NCBI RefSeq assembly: GCF_014645815.1
Contig: NZ_BMML01000016.1
Coordinates: forward strand, 62,001 to 126,000
Length of the DNA: 64,000 nt
DNA from: Streptomyces fuscichromogenes
GTDB taxonomy: Bacteria; Actinomycetota; Actinomycetes; Streptomycetales; Streptomycetaceae
Direction of reading: 5' to 3'
The notes under the pieces: model-generated
The model's database searches: none
The model's input: the letters and a program-made list of their open reading frames with translations, nothing else
What the model was told of the DNA's origin: nothing
In this document: in pieces, positions 23,625 to 32,654 of the stretch
Layout of the letters: the number at the start of each line of letters is the position of its first letter
How positions within the stretch are numbered: the first letter of the stretch is position 1
Position numbers and translations under genes: made by a program

Positions 23625-23650
23625 GTTCTCTTAATTCTTCATATAAGAAC
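23625..23650. promoter_or_regulatory. A+T-rich symmetric promoter/operator block
   Basis: TTCTT-CATAT-AAGAA (23635-23649) is nested in GTTCT...AGAAC (23625-23629 with 23646-23650). This is the lowest G+C block in several kilobases. It lies between the fucosidase 3' end and the sulfotransferase, and probably carries the sulfotransferase promoter and an operator. Confidence 0.45.
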
Positions 23651-23674
23651 TTCCGGCCTAAGCCGTGAATCCGC

Positions 23675-24925
23675 TCAGAACCGTCCGGATCCCCGGTACA
23701 GCTCCAGCTCCCCGTCCAGTTCGACGGCGAGGACGGTGGCGTACGGGTCGAGGTCGGCCGCGGCCGGCGGGTCGATCCACAGGACGCCGACCGCCTCGTG
23801 CAGCCCGCCGACCACCCGGTGGTCGAGTTCGGTGCCGGTGCCGAGGACGGTGACCCTGTTCACCGCGGTCGCCAGGCCCCGGACGCCGATCTCGGCGCGC
23901 GGGACGTCGAACAGGGTGAGGTAGAGCGTGCGCCGGTCGGCGGAGAGGGTGCTCGGGCCGTAGTGGTGCCCGGCCGGCAGGCCGCGCCCGGTCCCGTACA
24001 CCGCCTCCGCGTGCCTGCGGATCCACTCCCCCAGCCCTTCGAGACGCTCGGCCTGGGGCTGCGGGATGGTCCCGTCCTCCATGGGGCCGACGTCGAGCAG
24101 CAGGTTGCCGCCGCCCCCGATGGTCTCGGTGAAGTAGCGGATCAGCTGGGCGAGGGACTTGTGGTTGTGGTCCTGGTGCTGGTAGCCCCACGAGTCGTTG
24201 ATCGTCAGGCACAGCTCCCAGGGGCCGTCCGGCGGCACGACGGGGGCGCCCTGCTCGGGGGTCGCGTAGTCCCCCTCGCTGAGCATCCGCGCGTTGAGGA
24301 CGACGTGCGGGACGTACGACCGGATGAGCGTGGCGAGTTCGGGGATCCGCCACTGCTCCTCGCTGCGGTCCCACTCCCCGTCGAACCACATCAGGTCGGG
24401 CCGGAAGCGGGAGGCCAACTCCGTGATCTGGCCGTCCCGGTAGGCGATGAAGCGTTCCCAGGCGGCCAGGTCCTCGTCCTCGGCCGCCACCTCCGAGTAC
24501 CGGTTGTCCTCCAGCTCCGGCGGGCGGCCCGGCTTGCGCGTGGAGGCGTAGTCGGGGTGGTTCCAGTCGGAGTGCGAGTAGTAGAGGCCGACCTTGAGCC
24601 CCTGCTCGCGCAGGGCCTCGGCGTACGGGCCGAGGTAGTCCCTGCCCAGGTTGAGGTCGCCGTACGCCGTGTCCCACAGGGCGACACCGTCGTGGTGACG
24701 GCTCGTCAGCACGGCGTACTTCGCACCGGCGCGGGCGAACAGGTCCGCCCACGCCTTCGGGTCGTACCTGGCGCCCGTGAAGCGGTCCAGCTGGGACATG
24801 TACCGCTCGTGCGGCACGATGTCGTCGTAGAAGGACCAGGACTCCTGGACCCCGTCGACGGCGTAGATGCCCCAGTGCACGAAGATCCCCAACTTGGCGT
24901 CGGTGAACCAGGGTTGCATCGGCAT
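23675..24925 (-). CDS. GH29 alpha-L-fucosidase
   Basis: 416 residues from ATG 24923-24925, 4 bp after the mannosidase stop. GH29 features: FVHWGIYAVDGVQESW (about 15-30), AVLTSRHHDGVALWDT (about 71-86), GLYYSHSDWNHPDY (about 113-126), and the nucleophile Asp182 in DLMWFDGEWDR. A small C-terminal beta domain (about 330-416) follows. No signal peptide, so it acts on imported fucosylated oligosaccharides. It is the last gene of a GH4-GH38-GH29 series. Confidence 0.92.
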   Translation of the reverse strand: MPMQPWFTDAKLGIFVHWGIYAVDGVQESWSFYDDIVPHERYMSQLDRFTGARYDPKAWADLFARAGAKYAVLTSRHHDGVALWDTAYGDLNLGRDYLGPYAEALREQGLKVGLYYSHSDWNHPDYASTRKPGRPPELEDNRYSEVAAEDEDLAAWERFIAYRDGQITELASRFRPDLMWFDGEWDRSEEQWRIPELATLIRSYVPHVVLNARMLSEGDYATPEQGAPVVPPDGPWELCLTINDSWGYQHQDHNHKSLAQLIRYFTETIGGGGNLLLDVGPMEDGTIPQPQAERLEGLGEWIRRHAEAVYGTGRGLPAGHHYGPSTLSADRRTLYLTLFDVPRAEIGVRGLATAVNRVTVLGTGTELDHRVVGGLHEAVGVLWIDPPAAADLDPYATVLAVELDGELELYRGSGRF

Positions 24926-24929
24926 ACGG

Positions 24930-27900
24930 TCAGCCCCTCCGCAGCCGGAGGGTGAGGATCTGGAAGGGGCGCAGTTCCACCGCGACGGTGTCGCCGTCGG
25001 TGGCCGCGTCCTCCAGGGGGCGCTCCAGCAGGTCGGTCACCTGGGCGCCCGCGAGCGGGAAGCCGGTGCGCAGGACGCCCAGGGCGCGGCCGCCCCGGGA
25101 CTCGTAGAGCCGGACCACGACATCGCCGGAGGCGTCGTCGGCGAGCTTGACCGCCTCGACGGTCACACCCTCGCCGTCCACCGAGACGACCGACTCCGGC
25201 GCGCCCGCCGAATCCGCCACCCGGAGCGGGAGGTTGAGGGCGTAGCCCGCCGCGACCGCGTCTCCGATGCTCGCGCCGGGCAGCAGGGAGTAGGTGAAGC
25301 GGTGGCGGCCCTGGTCGGCGCCCGGGTCCGGGACGCGCGGGGCGCGGACCAGGGAGAGGCGGACCGTGGTGGTCGTGCCGCCGTCCTCGCGGACCGTGCG
25401 GGAGACGTCGTGGCCGTACGTCGAGTCGTTGATGACGGCGACGCCGTAGCCGGGCTCGGCGAGGTGCACCCAGCGGTGGCCGGAGACCTCGAAGCGGGCC
25501 GCCTCCCAGCTGGTGTTGGTGTGGGTGGGCCGCTGGACGTGGCCGAACTGGATCTCGGCGGAGGAGTGCGCGGCGCGGATGTCCACCGGGAAGCCGGCCT
25601 TGAGGAACTTCTCGGCCTCGTGCCAGTCGATGTCCGTCTCGAAGTCGATCCGGGGGCTGCCGGCGCGCACGGTGATCGTCTGGACGATCGTCGAGCCGTT
25701 GCCGAACGGACGGGTGATCCGGACCGAGCCGAGCAGCGGGTCCTCGTCGACGACCGTGATCTCGGAGGGGTCGAGGAGGTCCGTGTAGCGGTTCTTGTAG
25801 TGCTTGTCGACGTCCCAGGCGTCCCAGTAGTTCGGGAGGTCGGTGTGCAGCCGGAGCAGGTTGCCCTGGTCGGCGAGGACTTCGCGGCAGGCCCGCTGGT
25901 CGTACACGGACGACAGGGTGCCGTCCGCGGCGATCTCCACCCGGACCAGACCGTTGTCGATGACCCGGCCGTCGACGGTCACCGGCTGCGGGGCCTGCGC
26001 GGCGCCGGTCAGCGGGGCGCTGCCGCTCGCGGGGACCTCGACGTAGACCGGGGTGCCGGCGGCGTCGCGGACGACCTCGGCGCGGTCGTAGGGGCTGGTG
26101 TTGAAGACGCGGGCGGTGCCGCCGCCGAGCGCGGTGACCGCCTCGCTGGTGAGCGCCTCCAGTTCCTCGGCGACGCGGGCGTACTCGGCCTCGGCCTCGC
26201 GGTGCACCCAGGCGATCGAGGAGCCCGGCAGGATGTCGTGGAACTGGTGGAGCAGGACCGTCTTCCAGAGCCGGTCGAGCTTCTCGTGCGGGTAGCTGTA
26301 GCCGGGCGCGTGCAGCGCGGCCGTGGTCGCCCACAGCTCGGCCTCGCGCAGCTTGTGCTCGCTGCGCCGGTTGCCCTGCTTGGTGCGGGCCTGCGAGGTG
26401 TAGGTGGCGCGGTGCAGCTCCAGGTAGAGCTCGCCGACCCAGACCGGGGCGTCCTCGTACTCGGCGCGGGCCTTGGCGAAGAACGCGTCCGGGTGCTCGA
26501 CCTCGACCTTCGCGGAGCCCTCCAGGTCCTTCAGCCGGCGGGCCCGCTCCATGATCTCGCGGGTGGGGCCGCCACCGCCGTCGCCCCAGCCGAAGGGGGC
26601 AAGGGAGCGGGTGGCGGCGCCCTTCTCGGCGTAGTTGCGGACCGCGCGGGACATCTCCTCGCCGCTGAAGCGGGCGTTGTAGGTGTCGACCGGCGGGAAG
26701 TGCGTGAAGATGCGGGTGCCGTCGATGCCCTCCCACCAGAAGGTGTGGTGGGGGAAGGTGTTGGTCTGGTTCCAGGAGATCTTCTGGGTGAGGAACCACT
26801 CGTTGCCGGCCAGCTTGGCGAGCTGCGGGTAGGCCGCGTTGTAGCCGAAGGAGTCGGGCAGCCAGACGCCCTTGGTCTCGATCCCGAAGTGCTCGATGAA
26901 GAACCGCTTGCCGTGCACGAGCTGGCGGGCGATCGCCTCGCCGCCGGGGAGGTTGCCGTCGGACTCGACCCACATGCCGCCGACCGGCGCCCACTGGCCC
27001 CTCTTCACCGACTCCTGGATCCGGGCCCAGACCTGCGGGTAGTTGTCGCGCACCCACTCGTACTGCTGGGCCTGCGAGCAGGCGAAGACGAACTCCTCGT
27101 ACTCGTCCGCCAACGATGTCACGTTGGAGAAGGTCCGGGAGGTCTTGCGCTTGGTCTCGCGGATCGGCCAGAGCCAGGCCGAGTCGATGTGCGCGTGGCC
27201 GACGCCCGAGACGATGTGGGCGCTGGCGTGCGCGGGCTTGGCGAGGACCGGCTTCAGGGCCTCGCGGACGGCGGCGGCGGAGCCGGAGACGTCGTCCAGG
27301 TCGAGCAGGTCCATCGCGCGGTCGAGGGCGTGCATGATCTCGTGGCGGCGCGGGTCGTGCTCACCGAGCTCCAGCATCAGCTCGCGCAGCACCTGGACGT
27401 CGAGGTCGAGGTGCCAGACGTTCTCGTCGAGGACGGCGATGTCGGCGCGCTTGAAGGTGTAGAGCGGCTTGTCGCCCGCCGTCAGGACGTCGCCGAGCGG
27501 CGTCGGGGCCTCGAAGTTGTTGGCCAGGATGTCGGGGTTGGAGGCGGCCTCGACCAGGTAGTCGACCACCTCGCCGCCGGTCGCCGGGTTCGCGATCGCC
27601 ACGTACTGGTTGAGCGGGTTGACCGCCTTGAGCGGGGTCCCGTCGGTGAGGTGGACCAGGGCCTCGGCCTGGTTGCCGGGCCAGTCGCCCACGAAGCCGA
27701 GGTCGATGACGGCCTCGACGCGGCGGCCCGCGAACTCGGCGGGCACCTCGCCGCGCATCCGGAACCAGGTGGTGCCCCAGGGCGGACCCCACGGGGTGTC
27801 CATGGCGAACGGCTCGTACGGGGCGGCCGCGGCCTCCTCGAAGGAGACCGGCTCCCCGGGGGCCTGCCAGGCGGACACCTCGAAGGGGACGGTGGCCGCG

Positions 27901-27974
27901 TAGACCGCGGGCCTGATGCGCTGGTTCTGGAGGCGCTCTACGCGCTCCTCGATCCGGCGGCGTTCGTCGTGCAT
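24930..27974 (-). CDS. GH38 alpha-mannosidase
   Basis: 1014 residues from ATG 27972-27974. An N-terminal beta-rich extension (about 1-245), then the GH38 (beta/alpha) barrel with zinc ligands in GVGHAHIDSAWLWP (His262, Asp264), nucleophile Asp374 in GVWLPDSFGY, and HQFHDILPGSSIAWVH (another zinc His). The middle domain starts at about 560, and C-terminal beta domains (about 640-1014) complete the large bacterial/Ams1-like form. Cytoplasmic, cleaving alpha-mannosides released from glycans. Upstream lies the perfect palindrome at 27996-28009, only 22 bp from the start, suggesting control of this gene by a LacI-family repressor. Confidence 0.93.
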   Translation of the reverse strand: MHDERRRIEERVERLQNQRIRPAVYAATVPFEVSAWQAPGEPVSFEEAAAAPYEPFAMDTPWGPPWGTTWFRMRGEVPAEFAGRRVEAVIDLGFVGDWPGNQAEALVHLTDGTPLKAVNPLNQYVAIANPATGGEVVDYLVEAASNPDILANNFEAPTPLGDVLTAGDKPLYTFKRADIAVLDENVWHLDLDVQVLRELMLELGEHDPRRHEIMHALDRAMDLLDLDDVSGSAAAVREALKPVLAKPAHASAHIVSGVGHAHIDSAWLWPIRETKRKTSRTFSNVTSLADEYEEFVFACSQAQQYEWVRDNYPQVWARIQESVKRGQWAPVGGMWVESDGNLPGGEAIARQLVHGKRFFIEHFGIETKGVWLPDSFGYNAAYPQLAKLAGNEWFLTQKISWNQTNTFPHHTFWWEGIDGTRIFTHFPPVDTYNARFSGEEMSRAVRNYAEKGAATRSLAPFGWGDGGGGPTREIMERARRLKDLEGSAKVEVEHPDAFFAKARAEYEDAPVWVGELYLELHRATYTSQARTKQGNRRSEHKLREAELWATTAALHAPGYSYPHEKLDRLWKTVLLHQFHDILPGSSIAWVHREAEAEYARVAEELEALTSEAVTALGGGTARVFNTSPYDRAEVVRDAAGTPVYVEVPASGSAPLTGAAQAPQPVTVDGRVIDNGLVRVEIAADGTLSSVYDQRACREVLADQGNLLRLHTDLPNYWDAWDVDKHYKNRYTDLLDPSEITVVDEDPLLGSVRITRPFGNGSTIVQTITVRAGSPRIDFETDIDWHEAEKFLKAGFPVDIRAAHSSAEIQFGHVQRPTHTNTSWEAARFEVSGHRWVHLAEPGYGVAVINDSTYGHDVSRTVREDGGTTTTVRLSLVRAPRVPDPGADQGRHRFTYSLLPGASIGDAVAAGYALNLPLRVADSAGAPESVVSVDGEGVTVEAVKLADDASGDVVVRLYESRGGRALGVLRTGFPLAGAQVTDLLERPLEDAATDGDTVAVELRPFQILTLRLRRG

Positions 27975-27995
27975 GGAAGTCTCCAGAAGAGGGAT

Positions 27996-28009
27996 GGAAA
28001 GCGCTTTCC
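27996..28009. promoter_or_regulatory. LacI/cre-type operator: GGAAAGCGCTTTCC
   Basis: A perfect 14-bp palindrome between the GH4 stop (28020) and the GH38 start (27974). It matches the general LacI-family/cre consensus TGGAAAGCGCTTTCCA. No LacI gene is in this cluster (the local regulator is DeoR-type), so the cognate repressor is likely encoded elsewhere. Confidence 0.7.
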
Positions 28010-28019
28010 GAGGGGCTGA

Positions 28020-29357
28020 CTACTTAAGATACGCGAGGCCGGGGTGGACCTCGGTGTACCCCTCCACCAGCCTGCGGGCCACGTTCACCGAGTCGACCAG
28101 CGGGTGCAGCGCGAACGCCTTGACGGCCGTCGCACGGGAGCCGGACTCGGCGGCGGCGAGCACCTCGCGCTCGACCGCCTTGACCGCGCAGACCAGGCCG
28201 GTGGCGTGGTCGGGCAGCGGGGCGACCGCGACCGGGTGGGCGCCGTTGGCGTCGACCAGGCAGGGCACCTCGATGACGGCGTCACCGTCGAGCGCCGAGA
28301 GGGTGCCGCGGTTGCGCACGTTGAGGATCAGCGTGGTGCGCTCGTCGCGGGCGATGGCCCGCATCAGGGCCAGGGCGACCTTCTCGTAGCCGCCGGACAG
28401 GTCGTCGGCGTCGCGTTCGCCGGCGCCCGCGGTCTCCCGGTTCTCCGACATGTAGGTGGCCTCGCGCTCGGCGCGGGTGCGGTCCCAGACGTCCAGCGCC
28501 CTCGCCCCCGGGCCGGTGACCGTCTCGTAGAAGTGCGCCTGCTGGTCGCGCAGGAAGGCGCCGCGGGTCTTCTCCGCCTGCTGGTAGGCGCGGACGGCCT
28601 CGCGGTTGAAGTAGTAGTAGTGCAGGTACTCGTTGGGGATGGCCCCGAGGGACTGCAGCCAGTCGACGCCGAAGAGCTTGCCCTCCTCGAAGGAGCCGAG
28701 CAGGTCGGGGTCGGCGAGCAGGCGCGGGAGCTCGTCGCGGCCCGCGATGTGCAGGCCGCGCACCCAGCCGAGGTGGTTGAGGCCGACGTAGTCGATCCAG
28801 GCCTCCTTCGGGTTCCCGCCGAGCACCCGGGCGATCCGGCGGCCGAGGCCGACCGGGGAGTCGCAGATGCCGATGACGCGGTCGCCGAGGTGCCGGGACA
28901 TGGCCTCGGTGACCAGGCCGGCGGGGTTCGTGAAGTTGATGACCCAGGCGTCGGGGGCGAGCCGGGCCACCCGGCGGGCGATGTCGACGGCGACGGGCAC
29001 GGTCCGCAGGCCGTAGGCGATGCCGCCGGCGCCGACCGTCTCCTGGCCGAGGACCCCCTCGGCGAGGGCCACCCGCTCGTCGTTCGCCCTGCCCTCCAGG
29101 CCGCCGACCCGGATCGCCGAGAAGACGAAGTCGGCGCCGCGCAGGGCCTCGTCCAGGTCGGTCGTGGCGGACACGGACGGGGCGCCCGGGACCTGTGCCG
29201 CCTGCTCGGCCAGCACCCGGACGACCGCGGAGAGCCGGCCGGCATCGAGATCGTGCAGCACGACCTCGGTGACCCGCCCCTCGGCCCGGTCCGTCAGCAG
29301 TGCGCCGTACACGAGCGGCACACGGAACCCGCCGCCGCCCAGAATCGTCAGTTTCAC
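28020..29357 (-). CDS. GH4 glycosidase (NAD- and metal-dependent, 6-phospho-beta-glucosidase type)
   Basis: 445 residues from GTG 29355-29357, which overlaps the DeoR stop (GTGA). N-terminal Rossmann start KLTILGGGGFRVPLVYGAL (about 2-20), FVFSAIRVGGLEGRANDE, GQETVGAGGIAYGLRTVP, VINFTNPAGLVTEAM, metal-site ICDSPVGLGRRIA (Cys) and GLNHLGWVRGL (Asn/His) are all GH4 signatures. The reaction oxidises C3 with bound NAD and needs a divalent metal. The natural substrate may be a phosphorylated disaccharide, but in Actinobacteria GH4 members often accept unphosphorylated glycosides. Located between DeoR regulator and mannosidase. Confidence 0.9.
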   Translation of the reverse strand: MKLTILGGGGFRVPLVYGALLTDRAEGRVTEVVLHDLDAGRLSAVVRVLAEQAAQVPGAPSVSATTDLDEALRGADFVFSAIRVGGLEGRANDERVALAEGVLGQETVGAGGIAYGLRTVPVAVDIARRVARLAPDAWVINFTNPAGLVTEAMSRHLGDRVIGICDSPVGLGRRIARVLGGNPKEAWIDYVGLNHLGWVRGLHIAGRDELPRLLADPDLLGSFEEGKLFGVDWLQSLGAIPNEYLHYYYFNREAVRAYQQAEKTRGAFLRDQQAHFYETVTGPGARALDVWDRTRAEREATYMSENRETAGAGERDADDLSGGYEKVALALMRAIARDERTTLILNVRNRGTLSALDGDAVIEVPCLVDANGAHPVAVAPLPDHATGLVCAVKAVEREVLAAAESGSRATAVKAFALHPLVDSVNVARRLVEGYTEVHPGLAYLK

Positions 29358-30139
29358 GCTTGAGCCTTTCCTGCCAGGACCACCTCGACGCCGGCCTCCT
29401 CCAGGGAGGCCCGCGTCGCCGTGTCCACCGGCGCGTTGGTCACCACCATGTCCAGGTCCTCCGGACCGCAGACCTTCGCCATGCCCGTACCCGGGAACTT
29501 GGCGGTATCGGCGAGCAGGACCACCTTGTCGCTCGCCTTGATCATCGCGCGCTTGACCGGCACCTCCACGACCGTCGTGTCCATCACCTGTCCGCCGGGG
29601 CGCACCCCGCTGGTCCCGAGGAACAGCCAGTCGGCGTGCAGCTGGCGCAGGTTGTCCTCGGTGAGGAACCCGACCAGGGAGCGGTACTCGCGGCGCAGCA
29701 TGCCGCCGAGCAGCACCAGCTCGATGCCCTCGTCGTCGGCCAGCTCCTCGTAGACCACCAGATTGCTGGTGATCACCGTGAGGCGGCGGCCGTGCAGCTG
29801 ACGGGCGAGCCGGAAAGCGGTGGTGCCGATGTCGAGCAGCACCGACTGACCGTCCCTGACCAGCGCCGCCGCGCGCGCGGCTATCGCGTCCTTCTCGGCC
29901 ACCCGCACCTCGGCCACCTCGGCGAAGGGCTGGTCGCCCTCGTCGACGACGGCGCCGCCGTGGACACGTGTGAGCAGCCCGTCCTCCTCCAGCTTGACCA
30001 GGTCACGCCGGATCGTGGCGGGGCTCACGTCCAGCTGCTCGGAGAGGTCGGTCACAGAGGCGGGGCCACCGGAGCGAAGGGCCCGCAGGATGAGTTGGTG
30101 TCGTCGTTCTGCCAGCACGCGGTGCACACTACTCGTCAT
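29354..30139 (-). CDS. DeoR-family transcriptional regulator
   Basis: 261 residues from ATG 30137-30139; a TTG at 30145 is in frame and would add two residues. Winged helix-turn-helix ILRALRSGGPASVTDLSEQLDVSPATIRRDLVKLEEDGLLTRVHGG (about 17-62), with the DeoR signature, followed by the DeoRC sugar-phosphate-sensing domain (LLDIGTTAFRLARQL; LTVITSNLVV; LVLLGGMLRREYRSLVG). The first gene of the (-) series and divergent from PfkB/ABC genes. It probably represses both directions and is released by a sugar phosphate made by the kinase. Ribosome binding is weak (GGAAA, 9 bp), consistent with low expression. Confidence 0.9.
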   Translation of the reverse strand: MTSSVHRVLAERRHQLILRALRSGGPASVTDLSEQLDVSPATIRRDLVKLEEDGLLTRVHGGAVVDEGDQPFAEVAEVRVAEKDAIAARAAALVRDGQSVLLDIGTTAFRLARQLHGRRLTVITSNLVVYEELADDEGIELVLLGGMLRREYRSLVGFLTEDNLRQLHADWLFLGTSGVRPGGQVMDTTVVEVPVKRAMIKASDKVVLLADTAKFPGTGMAKVCGPEDLDMVVTNAPVDTATRASLEEAGVEVVLAGKAQA

Positions 30140-30164
30140 CTTCAATCATTTCCATGCTCACTTC

Positions 30165-30194
30165 TGCTCGGGTATTGACCAATCTCCCCGAGCA
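30165..30194. promoter_or_regulatory. Inverted repeat in the DeoR / PfkB divergent region
   Basis: TGCTCGGG (30165-30172) and CCCGAGCA (30187-30194), perfect 8-bp arms around 14 bp that include TTGACC. A direct repeat TGACGAG-TTT-TGACGAG follows at 30218-30234, just before the kinase ribosome site. Either could be the DeoR-type operator. Confidence 0.55.
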
Positions 30195-30245
30195 GCGCAC
30201 GATTCCGGCATCGAAAATGACGAGTTTTGACGAGAGGCTGCGCGC

Positions 30246-31265
30246 GTGGACGACGACAGGCCCGATGTGCTGCTGACCGGTCTGCTCTTCTACGACCTCG
30301 TCCTCACGGGGCTGGGAAAGCCGCCGACCCCGGGCGAGGAGATCTGGACGGCCGGCATGGGCTGCGGCCCCGGCGGCATCGCGAACCTCGCGGTGGCGAC
30401 GGCCCGCTTCGGTCTGCGCACCTCGCTGGCCACGGTCTTCGGGGACGACTTCTACGGCGAGTACTGCCGTGACGTCCTGTGCGACCAGGAGGACATCGAC
30501 CTCTCGCTCTCCCGCACCGCGGACGGCTGGCCCACCCCCGTCACCGTCTCGCTCGCCACCGGCCACGACCGGGCCCTCGTCACCCACGGCCAGGAGCCCC
30601 CGTATTCTCAGGACGTGCTGATGGGCGATCCGCCCGAGGCGCGCACGGCGCTCGTGCACATCGAGGCCGAGCCGCGCGAGTGGATCGCCAAGGCCGCCGC
30701 GAACGGCACCCATGTCTACGCCGACGTGGGCTGGGACCCCTCCCAGGAGTGGTCCCGCGACCTCCTCGACCAGCTCGCGCTCTGCCACGCCTTCCTCCCG
30801 AACGAGACCGAGGCGATGGCCTACACCCGCACCGACAGCGCGGTGGCGGCCCTCGGTACGCTCGCGGAGCTGGTGCCGGTGGCGGTCGTCACCCGGGGCG
30901 GGGACGGCGCGGTGGCCGTCGACCAGACCACCGGGGAGTACGCGGAGGTCCCGGCCCTGGCCGTGGACGTCCTGGACGCCACCGGCGCCGGGGACGTCTT
31001 CGGGGCGAGCTTCGTCACCGCCTCCCTCGGCGGCTGGCCGCTGGCCGAGCGGCTGCGGTTCGCGGTCCTCGCGGCCGGACTCTCCGTCCAGCAGCACGGC
31101 GGCGCCCTCGCGGCCCCCGGCTGGTACGGGGTCGACCGCTGGTGGCGCTCGCTGACCGATCCCGATCTGAGGAAGACCTACGGCTTCCTCGCCGACCGCC
31201 TGCCGGCGGACGTGGGCCCCCCGGTGCGCCACGCGCCCGTCACCCCGCCCGCCCGGCAGCACTGA
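30246..31265 (+). CDS. PfkB-family carbohydrate kinase
   Basis: 339 residues from GTG 30246 (GAGAGG 8 bp upstream). N-terminal sugar-binding strand VLLTGLLFYDLVLTGLG; the first PfkB signature is GMGCGPGGIANLAVATARFG (about 37-56), and the second, DVLDATGAGDVFGASFV (about 240-256), has catalytic base Asp250. NETEAMAYT and VTRGGDGAVAV are also present. ATP-dependent phosphorylation of a sugar or a nucleoside-like substrate in the cytosol. As first gene of the (+) importer operon it probably phosphorylates the imported sugar and creates the DeoR effector. Confidence 0.9.
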   Translation: MDDDRPDVLLTGLLFYDLVLTGLGKPPTPGEEIWTAGMGCGPGGIANLAVATARFGLRTSLATVFGDDFYGEYCRDVLCDQEDIDLSLSRTADGWPTPVTVSLATGHDRALVTHGQEPPYSQDVLMGDPPEARTALVHIEAEPREWIAKAAANGTHVYADVGWDPSQEWSRDLLDQLALCHAFLPNETEAMAYTRTDSAVAALGTLAELVPVAVVTRGGDGAVAVDQTTGEYAEVPALAVDVLDATGAGDVFGASFVTASLGGWPLAERLRFAVLAAGLSVQQHGGALAAPGWYGVDRWWRSLTDPDLRKTYGFLADRLPADVGPPVRHAPVTPPARQH

Positions 31266-31375
31266 CCCGCACCCGATCCACACCGCCCGACACCCAGAGC
31301 CCCACAGCACGACGCCCCCCACCACCCCAGCACCACGCCCCTCAGTACCACGCACAGGAACAACAGGAGTGACCC

Positions 31376-32653
31376 GTGGACCTTTCACGCAGAGGCTTCC
31401 TCCAGGCCGCCGCGCTCACGGCGGCCGCGTCCGGCCTGACCGTCGCATGCGGCGGCTCCGGATCGGGCGGCACCAAGAACGGCAAGAACCTCACCCTGTG
31501 GTACTGGGGCGGCGCGCTCAGCGACAAGGTGGTGGCGGACGCGAAGACCCACTTCAGCGGTGCGGTCAAGCTGACGGCCTCGTCCATCGGCGGTGACTTC
31601 AAGCAGAAGCTCACCACCACCCTCGCCGCGGGCGGCTCCTCGGTGCCCGACATCACCGGCATCAAGGGCGAGGACATAGCCTCCTTCCTGCCCAACGCCT
31701 CCCGCTTCCTCGACCTGAACGAGCTGGGCTTCAAGAAGCTCTCCTCCCAGTACCTGGGCTGGAAGACCAAGCTCGCCCAGACCTCCGACGGCAAGCAGAT
31801 CGGCTTCCCGATCGACATCGGCCCCACCGCGCTCTTCTACCGCGAGGACCTGTTCGCCAAGGCCGGCGTGGCCACCGACCCCGCCAAGGTCGCCGCCCTG
31901 GTCACGACCTGGGACGACTACTTCACGCTCGGCACCGAGCTGCAGAAGAAGAACCCCGGCAGCTACCTGGTCAACAACATCGGCTCCGTCTTCAACATCG
32001 TGGTCGGCCAGGGCACCCAGCGGTTCATCGACAAGAACAACCACTTCATCGGCGACCAGGACCACATCCGCAGCGCGTGGACCACGGCCGTCCGCCCCTA
32101 CACCCTGGGCCTCGACGCCAAGATCAACGACAACAGCTGGAACGCCGCCGTCGGCAAGAACCTCCTCACCGAGCTCGGCGCCGCCTGGCACGCGCTGGAC
32201 ATCGAGCAGGCCGCCCCGCAGACCAAGGGCAAGTGGCGGGTCTGCGCCAACCCGGTCGGACCGGCCAACCAGGGCGGCTCCTACCTGGCGCTGCCCAAGC
32301 AGTGCCGGAACCCCGAGGAGGCCTTCAAGATCATCAGCTGGATCCTCAGCCCCGCCAACGACGCCCGCGGTTTCACCGACGCCGCCATCTTCCCGGCCGC
32401 TCCGGCCGCGTACGCCATGCCGGCCATGACGGGCCCCGACGCCTTCTTCGGCGGACAGAAGATCATCGAGGTCTTCGGCCCGGCCGCCAAGGCCGTCCCG
32501 AACAGCTACGAGGCGCCGGCCGACGCGGCCGTCATGGCCCCGTACATGACGGAGCTGACCAACATCGAGGCCAAGGGCAAGAAGCCCGACGACGCCTGGA
32601 ACGACGCGGTCAGCCAGGCCAAGCAGATCGCCCGGCGGCAGGGGGTGAACTGA
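31376..32653 (+). CDS. Carbohydrate ABC importer binding lipoprotein (Tat-type signal)
   Basis: 425 residues, GTG 31376 with AGGAG 6 bp upstream. The signal has a twin-arginine motif (SRRGFLQ, 4-10) and lipobox-like TVAC (Cys about 23), so it is exported folded and lipid-anchored. Family-1 solute-binding body: LTLWYWGGALSDKVV, FYREDLFAKAGVATDPAKVAAL, TTWDDYFTLGTELQKKNP, GGSYLALPKQCRNPEEAFKII. Followed 1 bp later by the first permease. The ligand is unknown; context suggests a galactose/mannose/fucose-bearing oligosaccharide. Confidence 0.92.
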   Translation: MDLSRRGFLQAAALTAAASGLTVACGGSGSGGTKNGKNLTLWYWGGALSDKVVADAKTHFSGAVKLTASSIGGDFKQKLTTTLAAGGSSVPDITGIKGEDIASFLPNASRFLDLNELGFKKLSSQYLGWKTKLAQTSDGKQIGFPIDIGPTALFYREDLFAKAGVATDPAKVAALVTTWDDYFTLGTELQKKNPGSYLVNNIGSVFNIVVGQGTQRFIDKNNHFIGDQDHIRSAWTTAVRPYTLGLDAKINDNSWNAAVGKNLLTELGAAWHALDIEQAAPQTKGKWRVCANPVGPANQGGSYLALPKQCRNPEEAFKIISWILSPANDARGFTDAAIFPAAPAAYAMPAMTGPDAFFGGQKIIEVFGPAAKAVPNSYEAPADAAVMAPYMTELTNIEAKGKKPDDAWNDAVSQAKQIARRQGVN

Positions 32654-32654
32654 G

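Noticed and set aside
24867..28019. 1050-codon open frame on (+)
   Set aside because: It is exactly antisense to the GH38 alpha-mannosidase, has Val/Gly/Ala/Asp-rich shadow composition and no recognisable family.
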